A DNA stretch of 64,000 bases from Streptomyces sp. NBC_01497 (GTDB lineage: Bacteria > Actinomycetota > Actinomycetes > Streptomycetales > Streptomycetaceae). Of the stretch, positions 25,860-34,601 are shown one piece after another. Every line of letters starts with the position of its first letter. Positions within the stretch are counted from its first letter, which is position 1. The notes under the pieces are model-generated. The model was given only the letters and a program-made list of their open reading frames with translations. It was not told the origin of the DNA and made no database searches. The stretch covers positions 1,302,001 through 1,366,000 of the forward strand of contig NZ_CP109427.1 of NCBI RefSeq assembly GCF_036250695.1. Direction: 5' to 3'. The position numbers and the translations under genes are program-made.

Positions 25860-28027
25860 CCACCACCTCCCAGACCGCCGCCGCGGCCCGCACGGGGCAC
25901 GCCCGCCCCGCGGGGCCGGGGTCCGTTCCCGCCCGGCTGTGGCGGGGACGGGCCGCCGACGCGCCCTGGGTGCGGCCCGCGCTGCTCGCGCTGCTGCTCC
26001 TGACGGCCGTCCTGGAGCTGTGGAACCTGAGTGCGTCGGGCTACGCCAACTCGTTCTACTCGGCGGCCGCGCAGGCGGGTTCCACGAGCTGGAAGGCGTT
26101 CCTGTTCGGCTCGTCCGACGCGGGCAACTCGATCACGGTCGACAAGCCGCCCGCGGCCCTGTGGCCGATGGACCTGTCGGTGCGCCTGTTCGGGCTCGGC
26201 TCCTGGCAGATCCTCGTACCGCAGGCGCTGATGGGGACGGCCACGGTCGCGGTGCTGTACGCGGCGGTCCGGCGCAGGTTCGACGCCCTGGCGGGGCTGC
26301 TCGCGGGCGCGGCGCTGGCACTGACCCCGGTGGCCTCGATGATGTTCCGGTTCAACAACCCGGACGCCCTGCTCGCGCTGCTGATGACCGCGACGGTGTA
26401 CTGCGTGCTGCGCGCGCTTGAGGACGCGCGGACCAGGTGGCTCGTCGGGGCGGGCGCTCTGCTCGGCCTGGCGTTCTTGACCAAGACGCTCCAGGCGTTC
26501 CTGATCGTGCCGCCGCTGGCCGTGGTGTACGCGGTGTGCGCTCCCGCCCGGCCGCGCCGGCGGATCGGCGGGCTGTTGGCGGCCGGGCTCGCGGCGCTCG
26601 TCGCGGGCGGCTGGTGGGTGGCGCTCGTCCAGCTGTGGCCGGCCACGTCGCGGCCCTACGTCGGCGGTTCGCAGGACAACTCGTTCCTTGAACTCACCTT
26701 CGGCTACAACGGCTTCGGCCGGATCACCGGCGACGAGACGGGCAGTGTGGGCGGCCCGGAGAGCGGCGCGGGGCCGGGCGGCGGCGCGGGCTTCGGCGGC
26801 GGCGGCACGGTGGGTATCGGCCGGATGTTCGGCGACGCCCTCGGCGCCCAGGTGTCCTGGCTCCTGCCCGCCGCGCTGCTGCTGCTCGTCGCGGCTCTGG
26901 TGCTGACGCGGCGCGCGGCGCGCACCGACACGGTCCGCGCGGCGTTCCTCGTGTGGGGCGGCGCGCTGCTGGCGACCATGACGGTCTTCAGCTTCATGGC
27001 GGGGATCTTCCATCAGTACTACACGGTGGCTCTGGCCCCCTACCTGGCGGCGCTGGTGGGCATGGGCGCCTCGCTGCTGTGGCGTGAGCGTGAACGGCCG
27101 TTCGCGGCCGGGGCGCTGTGCGTGACGGTGCTCGCGACAGCGTCGTGGTCCTTTGTGCTGCTCGGCCGCACCCCGGACTATCTTCCCTGGCTGCGCTGGG
27201 TGATCCTCGCGGCCGGCGTCGTCGCGGGTGCGGCGAGCCCGGTGTCGCGCCGCATGCGCGGCGGCGCGGCGGTGGCGGCGCTCGCGGTGGCCGCGTCACT
27301 GGCAGGCCCGTTCGCGTACACGATGACGACGGTGGCGACCCCGCACACGGGCTCGATCATCGCGGCGGGTCCGGCGTCCGCCGGCGGCGGCCCGGGCGGC
27401 GGTGGAGGCGGACGGATGCCGGGCGGCTCCGGCTCCCCGGGCGGGGCGCCGGGAGGCACCGGCGCCCAGGGCGGTGCCCCGGGCGGCGGCTTCCCGCCGG
27501 GGGCCGGGCCGGGCGGTGGGCAGAACCCGCCCCAGAACACTCCCGGGACCGGTACGGCTCCCACCGGCGGGCAGCAGGGCACACCCCCCAGCGGTGCCGC
27601 CCTCCCGGACTCCGGCGGGAGGACCGGCTTCGGCCGGGGCGAGGCGGGAGGCGGCGCGATAGGCGGCCTGCTGCAGGCGCAGAAGGTCAGCTCCGCCGTC
27701 GAGGCCGCCCTGGAGAAGAACGCCTCGCGCTTCACCTGGGTCGCGGCGGCCGTCGGCTCGCAGAACGCCGCCGGCTACCAACTCGCCACCGAGCAGCCGG
27801 TGATGCCCATCGGCGGCTTCAACGGCAGCGACCCCTCCCCCACCCTGTCCCGGTTCGAGCAGTACGTGGCGGCGGGCCGCATCCACTACCTCCTGGCCTC
27901 CGGCCAGGGTGGCGGCCCCGGCGGCGGCTCCAGCAGTGCGATCACCACCTGGGTGGAGAAGGACTACACCAAGGTGACCGTGGACGGCACGACGCTGTAC
28001 GACCTGACAAAGCCGCTGAGCGGCTGA
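25856..28027 (+). CDS. GT39/ArnT-like membrane glycosyltransferase with glycine-rich linker
   Basis: This 723-residue polytopic protein matches the PMT/ArnT superfamily, which transfers sugars from polyprenyl phosphate to targets outside the membrane. NSITVDKPPAALWPMDLSVR, in the first extracytoplasmic loop, holds the acidic residue usually needed for catalysis. About 11 hydrophobic segments run to residue ~490. A low-complexity Gly/Pro-rich stretch (~500-600, many GGAPGG-like units) then leads to a ~110-residue C-terminal globular domain with WVAAAVGSQNAAGYQL. A smaller Gly-rich insertion sits near 300-325. ATG 25856 overlaps the previous stop. It is the last gene of the operon. Confidence 0.92.
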   Translation: MTTTSQTAAAARTGHARPAGPGSVPARLWRGRAADAPWVRPALLALLLLTAVLELWNLSASGYANSFYSAAAQAGSTSWKAFLFGSSDAGNSITVDKPPAALWPMDLSVRLFGLGSWQILVPQALMGTATVAVLYAAVRRRFDALAGLLAGAALALTPVASMMFRFNNPDALLALLMTATVYCVLRALEDARTRWLVGAGALLGLAFLTKTLQAFLIVPPLAVVYAVCAPARPRRRIGGLLAAGLAALVAGGWWVALVQLWPATSRPYVGGSQDNSFLELTFGYNGFGRITGDETGSVGGPESGAGPGGGAGFGGGGTVGIGRMFGDALGAQVSWLLPAALLLLVAALVLTRRAARTDTVRAAFLVWGGALLATMTVFSFMAGIFHQYYTVALAPYLAALVGMGASLLWRERERPFAAGALCVTVLATASWSFVLLGRTPDYLPWLRWVILAAGVVAGAASPVSRRMRGGAAVAALAVAASLAGPFAYTMTTVATPHTGSIIAAGPASAGGGPGGGGGGRMPGGSGSPGGAPGGTGAQGGAPGGGFPPGAGPGGGQNPPQNTPGTGTAPTGGQQGTPPSGAALPDSGGRTGFGRGEAGGGAIGGLLQAQKVSSAVEAALEKNASRFTWVAAAVGSQNAAGYQLATEQPVMPIGGFNGSDPSPTLSRFEQYVAAGRIHYLLASGQGGGPGGGSSSAITTWVEKDYTKVTVDGTTLYDLTKPLSG

Positions 28028-28041
28028 CCGGGCCGCCGTGC

Positions 28042-28110
28042 CGCGGTGGGGACGAGTGACGGTCCGGCGCCCGTGAGGGGCGTCGCGCCGGAGCACCCGC
28101 TCCCACCGCG
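28042..28110. terminator. Nested hairpin between convergent genes
   Basis: An outer 9-bp stem (28042-28050 / 28102-28110) encloses an 8-bp stem (28063-28070 / 28085-28092). It lies between the convergent GT39 and GH38 genes and probably ends transcription from both sides. Confidence 0.55.
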
Positions 28111-28121
28111 CCGGCGAGCCC

Positions 28122-31100
28122 TCAGCCCACCGGGAGCGTCAGCAGCACCGCCGCGGTCCCACGGGCGGCCAGCGGCACACGCAGTGAGCCGTCGGGCCCG
28201 GGGAGCAGTTCCTCCCCGGGCCCGGCGAGGTAGGTCGCCGTGCGCGCGGTCGAGAACGGCACGTGGACGTGGAGCGCGACGTCGGCCGGTGCGTCGGCGA
28301 AGGACTGCAGCCGGACCAGTGCCGTGCCCGGCCGGGGTGTGGTCAGACCCACCACGCGCACACCGGGGTGGTCGAGCGTCAGCCACGAGGTGACGGCCGC
28401 GCCCGTCCCCTCGTCCGCCGCCCCGCCCGTGGCCCGGACGGCCAGCAGCGGGTGGCCGTTGGCCGCCGCGCGCATGCCGAGGGCCGCGTCGGACGCGGGT
28501 GTGCCCTCGTCGGGTTCCGGGACGGCGATGCTGTAGCGGAACTCCTGCTCGAACGCCTGCGAGCTCGGGAAGTTGGTGTCCCAGATGTTGTTGTGCACCC
28601 ACGAGTAGAGGGTGCCGGGCTCGGTGCGGCTCAGCGACGACGGGTACGGCACGTAGGGCACGGCCAGTGTGCCGCGCTGTACGAGGGGTGCGTCGTGCGT
28701 GGCCCAGCCGACGCGGGTCCCGCCCTCGGCCAGCGTCGCCCAGCGGCGCATGGCCCGCATGTGGGGCGCGCCGCCGGGCACGGTGGGCAGCCCGGTACCG
28801 ACGACGCCGCCGGTCGCCTCCATACGCACCAGCGGGTCGCCGAGCGCGAACGGGAAGGCGAAGAAGGCGCTCTCCTTCGTCAGCGTCGCCGGCTTCGTCA
28901 ACCGGTTGGTGATGTCGAGGCGGGGCACACCGTGCGGCAGCGTCAGCGTCACGCGCAGCCGGTCGGCGCCGTCGGGCACGCACTCGTAGACCAGGGTCTC
29001 CGCCACCGGTGACGAGGTGCGCGACAGCAGGACCGCCGCGGGTGCGACGGCGCGGCTCGCGAGCAGGTGCATGGAGTCGTTCGCGACGGTCTTGCTGGAC
29101 TGGTGGTTGAAGCCGCCGGCCGTCGCGTACCGGTCGTAGACGTAGGCGTTGAAGCCGAACACCGCGTCCTGGGAGACCAGTTCGGTGCCGGTGGCGCGAT
29201 CCGTGACGGAGGCGACACGGGCGCTCCTCGGGTCGACCCGGACGGTCAGGTACTCGTTCTCCAGCACGGTCGACTCGCGGTCCAGCACGTCGAGTTCGCG
29301 CGCGCCGTACCCGTCGGTGCCGGGCGGCAGGGGTGCCGCGGCCGGCCGTATGTCCAGGCGCACGGTGCCCAGCGGGGGCACCTGGGCGACCGTCACGTGC
29401 AGGAAGCGGCCCGCCGCCCGGTGGCGGACGTTGACCTGGGCCTCACCGGTGAGCGGCAGCGGCTTCCCGGTGCGGCCGTCGGTGACCTCCACCGGCAGGT
29501 GCACCGCCGCGGCGCTCTCGGGGAGGAAGAACCGCACGACGTCGGTGCGTTCGCTGCTGCGCGTGTTGACGACGTGGAAGCTCGCCAGGGCACCGGGCGG
29601 TCCTGCGGGGAGTACGGCACCCAGCCGGTGGCCTGCCTGCTCCAGCAGGGTGAGCGCGCCATCCTTGGCGCCGGCGGCCTGCCCGTACTTCCAGTGCCAC
29701 TGCTGTTCCCCGGAGCCGTGGCCCTGACAGCCGTACGTCCAGGGGTCGCCGGCGCCCCAGGTGTGCTCGTTGAAGAGGGACACCGTCCGGTAGACGCCGG
29801 CCACCGGACCGGGCGCGAGTCCTGGCATGGCCTCGTCCGCAGCCGCGCCGGACGCCGGGGCCGCGTCGGACGCCGCAGCCGCGCCGGACCCCGGGGCCGC
29901 TCCCGTGGCGGGTTCCGTGGCACGGGTGGCGGGGACGGCGGGTGCGGCGGCGGTCGTCGCGAGGGTGTCCAGCGTCTGCGCGTCGGTGATCGCGGCCTGC
30001 GCGGCGCGGTTCATCGCCATCGGGGCGGCCCCGGCGCCCACCCCGTCGGCCCACCAGTCGTTCCAGTCGCCCTCGTGCGTCTCCAGCCCGTCGCCGAGGC
30101 GCTGTTCGGCGTCGGCGAAGAAGTCCTCGTGCCGGGAGAGCCGCAGCCTCGGGTACGCCCAGGTCTCGTTCCAGTCGCGCACGGTGGCGGCCGCGACGAG
30201 GCGCGGCGGGCCGTTGTCGGCGAACGTGCCGAGGACCCGCAGATGCAGCACGTCCCACGGGTACGGATCCCGCCGGAACGGCTCGTCCAGGATGGGGAAT
30301 CCCGGAATGCCCTTGCCGTCGTGCGGGTACGGGCGGGTCGCGAGTGAGGTGAGGTAGGCGGGCAGCAGGTCGTCCACGCGCGGGTACGACTCGTCGAACC
30401 CGATGATCGAGCCCTCCATGTAGGCGAGCCCGTGCGGGGTGTCGGTGCGCCACACCAGCACCGTGCGGCCGTCAGCGGTGCGCCACCGGAACAGCCGGGG
30501 CAGCGCGGCGCCGCCCACGAGGTGCGGCACGGCGCGGCCCGCCCAGTTGTGCGCGACGGACAGGCGTCGCACCCCGTGGTCGGCGAGCGCGTCGGGAAAG
30601 CCCACGACCTGGCCCGGCACGTCGGTCTGCATGGCGGTGCCGATGGTCAGGCCGTACCGCTCCCGGACGGTTGCGACGCCGCGCAGCGCCTCGTGCAGTT
30701 CGTCCACGGAGCAGGTCTCCGAGTGCAGGTTGAACGGCATCGCGGTGAGTTCGGCCCGGCCTTCGCGCACTCGCCGCACGAACTCCGCGACCTGGTGCGG
30801 CGGTCGGTGGGCGGCCCAGTCCTCGAAGGTGGAGAGCCCCTCGACGCTCCAGCGGTAGCGCGCCTCCTCGGGCCAGTCGTCGGTGGCCCGCATCAGTTCG
30901 AGGCAGGTGTCGAGGGCGGCGCGGGCCTCGGCGAGCACCACGCCCTGGGGGTCGGTGTAGCCGAGGTCGAGGTGGGCGTGCTGGACGAGGTGCACCGTCC
31001 AGTGGCGCTGCGGGGTCAGGGTGAGCGCCACTGTGGCACCGGGGGCGAGCACCGGTAGTTCCACGGTGAGTTCGGTGGCGGCGGGTACCTCGGGGACGAG

Positions 31101-31382
31101 CAGCCGCGCCGACCCCTCGGGGCCGGGCGCCGTCTCGCAGTCCAGCACGGCGCCGCCCCGGGTGCGCACGACGGCGCCCGCCAGCGCCTGCGGCACGGCC
31201 GGCTCGGTGTCGACGCGCAGCGACTGCAGCAGGCCGTCGCCGCGACGGCGCAGCAGGGGCTCCTGCGAGAACCGGACGGTCGTGGCGCCCAGGCGGTGGG
31301 TGTGTGCGACGGCGTTCTCGCGCAGCAGGTCGCGGGCGAGGTTCGAGTCCCACCAGGAGGGTCGGGTGAGGTCGGAGTCCAT
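28122..31382 (-). CDS. GH38 alpha-mannosidase
   Basis: This 1086-residue enzyme would remove alpha-linked mannose inside the cell (no signal peptide). The zinc-binding HAHLDLGYTD (His135, His137, Asp139) opens the catalytic domain. The AMQTDVPGQVVGFPD segment supplies the probable Asp nucleophile. Large C-terminal beta domains follow. An Ala-rich low-complexity insertion (~485-530) interrupts the middle. ATG 31382 is preceded by GAAGGGGAA; a longer open frame upstream is not coding-like. It is the last gene of the mannoside operon, downstream of the GH76 and ABC genes, where it would trim imported mannosides. Confidence 0.93.
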   Translation of the reverse strand: MDSDLTRPSWWDSNLARDLLRENAVAHTHRLGATTVRFSQEPLLRRRGDGLLQSLRVDTEPAVPQALAGAVVRTRGGAVLDCETAPGPEGSARLLVPEVPAATELTVELPVLAPGATVALTLTPQRHWTVHLVQHAHLDLGYTDPQGVVLAEARAALDTCLELMRATDDWPEEARYRWSVEGLSTFEDWAAHRPPHQVAEFVRRVREGRAELTAMPFNLHSETCSVDELHEALRGVATVRERYGLTIGTAMQTDVPGQVVGFPDALADHGVRRLSVAHNWAGRAVPHLVGGAALPRLFRWRTADGRTVLVWRTDTPHGLAYMEGSIIGFDESYPRVDDLLPAYLTSLATRPYPHDGKGIPGFPILDEPFRRDPYPWDVLHLRVLGTFADNGPPRLVAAATVRDWNETWAYPRLRLSRHEDFFADAEQRLGDGLETHEGDWNDWWADGVGAGAAPMAMNRAAQAAITDAQTLDTLATTAAAPAVPATRATEPATGAAPGSGAAAASDAAPASGAAADEAMPGLAPGPVAGVYRTVSLFNEHTWGAGDPWTYGCQGHGSGEQQWHWKYGQAAGAKDGALTLLEQAGHRLGAVLPAGPPGALASFHVVNTRSSERTDVVRFFLPESAAAVHLPVEVTDGRTGKPLPLTGEAQVNVRHRAAGRFLHVTVAQVPPLGTVRLDIRPAAAPLPPGTDGYGARELDVLDRESTVLENEYLTVRVDPRSARVASVTDRATGTELVSQDAVFGFNAYVYDRYATAGGFNHQSSKTVANDSMHLLASRAVAPAAVLLSRTSSPVAETLVYECVPDGADRLRVTLTLPHGVPRLDITNRLTKPATLTKESAFFAFPFALGDPLVRMEATGGVVGTGLPTVPGGAPHMRAMRRWATLAEGGTRVGWATHDAPLVQRGTLAVPYVPYPSSLSRTEPGTLYSWVHNNIWDTNFPSSQAFEQEFRYSIAVPEPDEGTPASDAALGMRAAANGHPLLAVRATGGAADEGTGAAVTSWLTLDHPGVRVVGLTTPRPGTALVRLQSFADAPADVALHVHVPFSTARTATYLAGPGEELLPGPDGSLRVPLAARGTAAVLLTLPVG

Positions 31383-31512
31383 CGGGCGCGGTTCCCCTTC
31401 GTCTGTCGTGCGGTGCGATGCGGTGCGGTTCGGGTGCGGCGCGGTGACGGGCGGTGGTGTGTCTCCCGGGTGCGCCGCTGGGCGGCCCCGCCTCTCGCGG
31501 GGCCGGCCGACG

Positions 31513-32733
31513 TCACGTGATGCGGTGGTAGTCCTTCGGGTCCCAGGCCAGCAGGGCGAACAGCTGTACGGCGGCGGACTGGTTGAGGGTCCCGACCGGC
31601 AGGGCGGGGTCGGGTGTCCCGCCGTTGCTCCCCTGGAAGTGGAACAGCCCGGTGGCCGGGTCCCGGTTGTCGGTCCACAGCCGTTGTGCGTAGGCCGCGA
31701 GAGTGGCGCGGTAGCGGGCGTCGTGGTGCACGGAGTCCAGGAGCAGCAGGTCCTGGAAGAAGAACGAGTTGAAGATGGCCGGCTGGTCGTAGAGGCGGCT
31801 CTCGGCGCCGTAGTACGCGAGGGCGCCGTTCGCGTCGTCGACGGCGTCGTGGAGGTAGGCGCTCTTGCCCGTGGCACGGTAGAGCACGGTCGCGGCGCCG
31901 ATCATGGCGCCCGAGTTGTAGCTCCACAGGGTGGTGTTGAGCGTGCCGTCGTCGCCGAGGTCGTTGGCGTACAGGCCCGGGGCCTGCCTGAGGCAGGTGC
32001 GGTTCCAGTCGTAGGCGCGCTGTGCCCAGTCGAGGTAGGTGCGCTGGTGGGTGATCTCGTAGAGGTTGGCCGAGAGCTGCGCGAACAGCCCGGTGACGTT
32101 GGCCGCGCGCATGGCGTTGCTGTCGCTCTCCACCCAGTGCATGCCGCCGGGGCAGGCGCGGGCGGTGTCGGAGTCCCAGCCGCGCAGGTCGGTGGTGAAC
32201 TGGGCCCGTGCCGCGTCGAGGAGGCCGCGGTCACCGCTCGCCCGGTACTGGTCGGTGAGGGTGATGCCGACGACGGCGTTGTCGTCGTAGAAGAGGTCCC
32301 CGCCGGTGCCGAGCGGCGCCGGAAGGTAGGAGTCGTACCCGCTGTGCGCGGGATCGGTGCTCGCGTACTGCCCGAGTGCCGTGAGGCGGTCCTGGACGTC
32401 GGGGCCGTACTTCCGCCCGAGGCCCGGGACGTTCGCGAGGTCGAAGGTGGCCTGGGTGGCCTCGCGGTACTCCCACAGGTACGAGTACGGGTTGTCCGTG
32501 GGCTGCTTCGGTGTCTGCTCCTGGAAGAGGCCGTGGCCGGAGGCTCCGAGGTAGAGGTGGTCGAGCAGTGCGGCATAACTGCCGGCCGCGCGCGCGGCCC
32601 ACGGTCCGTCCGCGGGCGCGGCAGGGGACGGCGCGGCGGAGGCGGGGGCGGCGAGGACCGCTCCGGCGATCAGCGGGCCGACGGCGGCGAGGACGCTCAG
32701 CAGGCGCCGTGGGCGGCGTCCGGTGCTTCTCAT
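31513..32733 (-). CDS. Secreted GH76 alpha-1,6-mannanase
   Basis: The 406-residue precursor has a signal peptide (residues 1-33, twin-arginine-like GRRPRRLLSVLAAVGP, cut after ASA). A family 76 (alpha/alpha)6-barrel follows with the catalytic pair Asp150-Asp151 in FYDDNAVVG. These enzymes cut alpha-1,6-mannan backbones of fungal or actinobacterial mannans outside the cell. ATG 32733 has a perfect AGGAGGAG upstream. It follows the ABC permease genes by 97 nt on the same strand, so it probably shares their promoter and delivers oligosaccharides to the adjacent transporter. Confidence 0.93.
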   Translation of the reverse strand: MRSTGRRPRRLLSVLAAVGPLIAGAVLAAPASAAPSPAAPADGPWAARAAGSYAALLDHLYLGASGHGLFQEQTPKQPTDNPYSYLWEYREATQATFDLANVPGLGRKYGPDVQDRLTALGQYASTDPAHSGYDSYLPAPLGTGGDLFYDDNAVVGITLTDQYRASGDRGLLDAARAQFTTDLRGWDSDTARACPGGMHWVESDSNAMRAANVTGLFAQLSANLYEITHQRTYLDWAQRAYDWNRTCLRQAPGLYANDLGDDGTLNTTLWSYNSGAMIGAATVLYRATGKSAYLHDAVDDANGALAYYGAESRLYDQPAIFNSFFFQDLLLLDSVHHDARYRATLAAYAQRLWTDNRDPATGLFHFQGSNGGTPDPALPVGTLNQSAAVQLFALLAWDPKDYHRIT

Positions 32734-32830
32734 ACGGGACTCTCCTCCTGGTCGGGGCGGGGTCGGTCCGCTCCCTGGGCGGGCGAAGGGGTGCGGGGCG
32801 TGCGGGGAGCGCGGGAAAGGCGTCCGGGCC

Positions 32831-33643
32831 TCAGACATTGAGTTTCAGGCTCGACACGAAGAACCGCTGGGCGAGGAAGAAGACGATCACGGTGGGCAGG
32901 GACACGAGCAGCGCGCCGCCGAGGACGACGGGCGGGCCGACGTTGGAGTAGTTGCCCTGGAGGTCCGCGAGCGCGGCCATCACCGGGCGGATGTTCCTGC
33001 TGGTGGCGAGGGTGATCCCGAACAGGAGGTCGTTCCACACGGCGACGAACTGGAAGACGAACGCGGCGATCATCGCGGACTTCGACAGCGGCAGGAACAC
33101 CGAGACGAACAGCCGCCACCAGGAGGCTCCGTCGAGCCGGGCCGCCTCCACCACCTCCGGCGGGAGGGTGACCGCGAAGTTGCGGACGACGAAGTACGCG
33201 AAGGGGATCGCGATCGCCACGTAGATGACCATCATGCCGAGCTGGGTGTCGTACAGGCCGGTGTTGGCGTACGCGAGGAACAGCGGGCGCAGGAACACCT
33301 GCAGCGGCAGCAGGGTGCCGACGTAGATGAGCCAGAACCACAGCCCGCGGCGGCTCACCGGCATGATGACCGTGGCGAACGCGGCGAGGGTGGCGACGAA
33401 CACGGCGACCAGTGAGCTGACCACGGCGTAGTACAGGCTGTTGGCCATCGCGGGACCGAGATCGGTCAGTGTCCAGGCCGACTTGATGTTGTCGAACAGA
33501 CCGAAGCTGTTGGGGAACCACAGCGGGCTGCCGGTGTACTTCTTCGCCGAGGTCAGGCCGTTGACGATCAGCAGGTACGTGGGGACGAACCAGGCCAGGG
33601 CCAGGACCACGACGGTCGTGTTGCGAAGAGACTTGGCGACCAT
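32831..33643 (-). CDS. Carbohydrate ABC transporter permease, MalG type
   Basis: This 270-residue inner-membrane permease has six hydrophobic helices. Its EAA loop, VVEAARLDGASWWRLFVSVFLP, contacts the ATPase. Its ATG at 33643 follows the stop of the MalF-type partner by one base. No ATPase gene is present in the locus. Streptomyces sugar importers of this class commonly share the multitask ATPase MsiK encoded elsewhere, and that is the likely partner here. Confidence 0.93.
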   Translation of the reverse strand: MVAKSLRNTTVVVLALAWFVPTYLLIVNGLTSAKKYTGSPLWFPNSFGLFDNIKSAWTLTDLGPAMANSLYYAVVSSLVAVFVATLAAFATVIMPVSRRGLWFWLIYVGTLLPLQVFLRPLFLAYANTGLYDTQLGMMVIYVAIAIPFAYFVVRNFAVTLPPEVVEAARLDGASWWRLFVSVFLPLSKSAMIAAFVFQFVAVWNDLLFGITLATSRNIRPVMAALADLQGNYSNVGPPVVLGGALLVSLPTVIVFFLAQRFFVSSLKLNV

Positions 33644-33644
33644 G

Positions 33645-34601
33645 TCACACCTTGCCCTGGGTCGGCAGCTGGCGCCGCAGGTAGGTCCATGACGCGAGCA
33701 GCACGACGACGGTCAGAAGGACCGCGATCGCCGCGCCCGCGCCCGGACTCTGGAAGAGGAAGGTCTCCTGGTACATGGAGACGGCCAGGGTCTCGGTGGC
33801 GCGGCCGGGACCGCCCTGGGTCAGCACGAAGATCAGGTCGAACGCCTTGAGCCCGTTGACCAGGCTCATCCCGATGACCACCACGGAGACGGGGCGCAGT
33901 TGCGGGAAGATCACGTAACGGAAGCGCGCCCAGGGGCCCGCGCCGTCGAGGCTCGCGGCCTCCAGGGTCTCCGGCGGCACGGTCCCCAGCCCGACCATGA
34001 AGAGGATCACGGCGACACCGGTGGCCTGCCAGGTGGAGGCGATGATCATCACGATGGTGTTCCCGGGCCACTCCAGCAGCCAGCCGCCGGCCAGGGAGCC
34101 GAGGTGCAGGCCACGCAGGATCTCGTTGAGGGCACCGTCGTCGGTGAGGATGAAGTTCCACACCACCGCGACAGCGGAACCGGAGATCGCGTACGGGACG
34201 GTGACCGAGAGCCGCGCGAGCCGGGACCAGCGGGTGGCGTTGGTGAGCATCGCGATGGCGAGCCCGGCGGCGGTGGGCAGGGCGATGGCGCCCACCACCC
34301 ACAGCAGGGTGTTCTCCAGCGACCTGATGAGGTTGGGGTCGGTGAAGAACGCGCCGTAGTTCGTCAGGCCGTTGAAGGTGGAGTGGGTGAAGTCGCTGTA
34401 GAAGCTGCGGCGGAGTGTGTAGAGGAAGGGCAGCAGCAGGACGACCGCGACGATCAGGACGGCGGGAGCGAGGAAGCCGCCGGCCATCAGCCTCTCGCGC
34501 AGCAGTGCGGCGGCGCGCCCGCGGCGCGCGTCCCGGGTGGGGCCCGGGCCGCCCGGCGGCAGCGCCGCCCCCGGTCCCGCCTCGTCGGTCACCGTACTCA
34601 T
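33645..34601 (-). CDS. Carbohydrate ABC transporter permease, MalF type
   Basis: The 318-residue permease starts with a Pro/Gly/Arg-rich cytoplasmic arm. Six membrane helices follow, and an EAA loop (LEAASLDGAGPWARFRYVIFP). ATG 34601 overlaps the stop of the binding-protein gene (ATGA), and its own stop lies one base before the MalG start. The three transport genes are thus translationally coupled. Confidence 0.93.
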   Translation of the reverse strand: MSTVTDEAGPGAALPPGGPGPTRDARRGRAAALLRERLMAGGFLAPAVLIVAVVLLLPFLYTLRRSFYSDFTHSTFNGLTNYGAFFTDPNLIRSLENTLLWVVGAIALPTAAGLAIAMLTNATRWSRLARLSVTVPYAISGSAVAVVWNFILTDDGALNEILRGLHLGSLAGGWLLEWPGNTIVMIIASTWQATGVAVILFMVGLGTVPPETLEAASLDGAGPWARFRYVIFPQLRPVSVVVIGMSLVNGLKAFDLIFVLTQGGPGRATETLAVSMYQETFLFQSPGAGAAIAVLLTVVVLLASWTYLRRQLPTQGKV

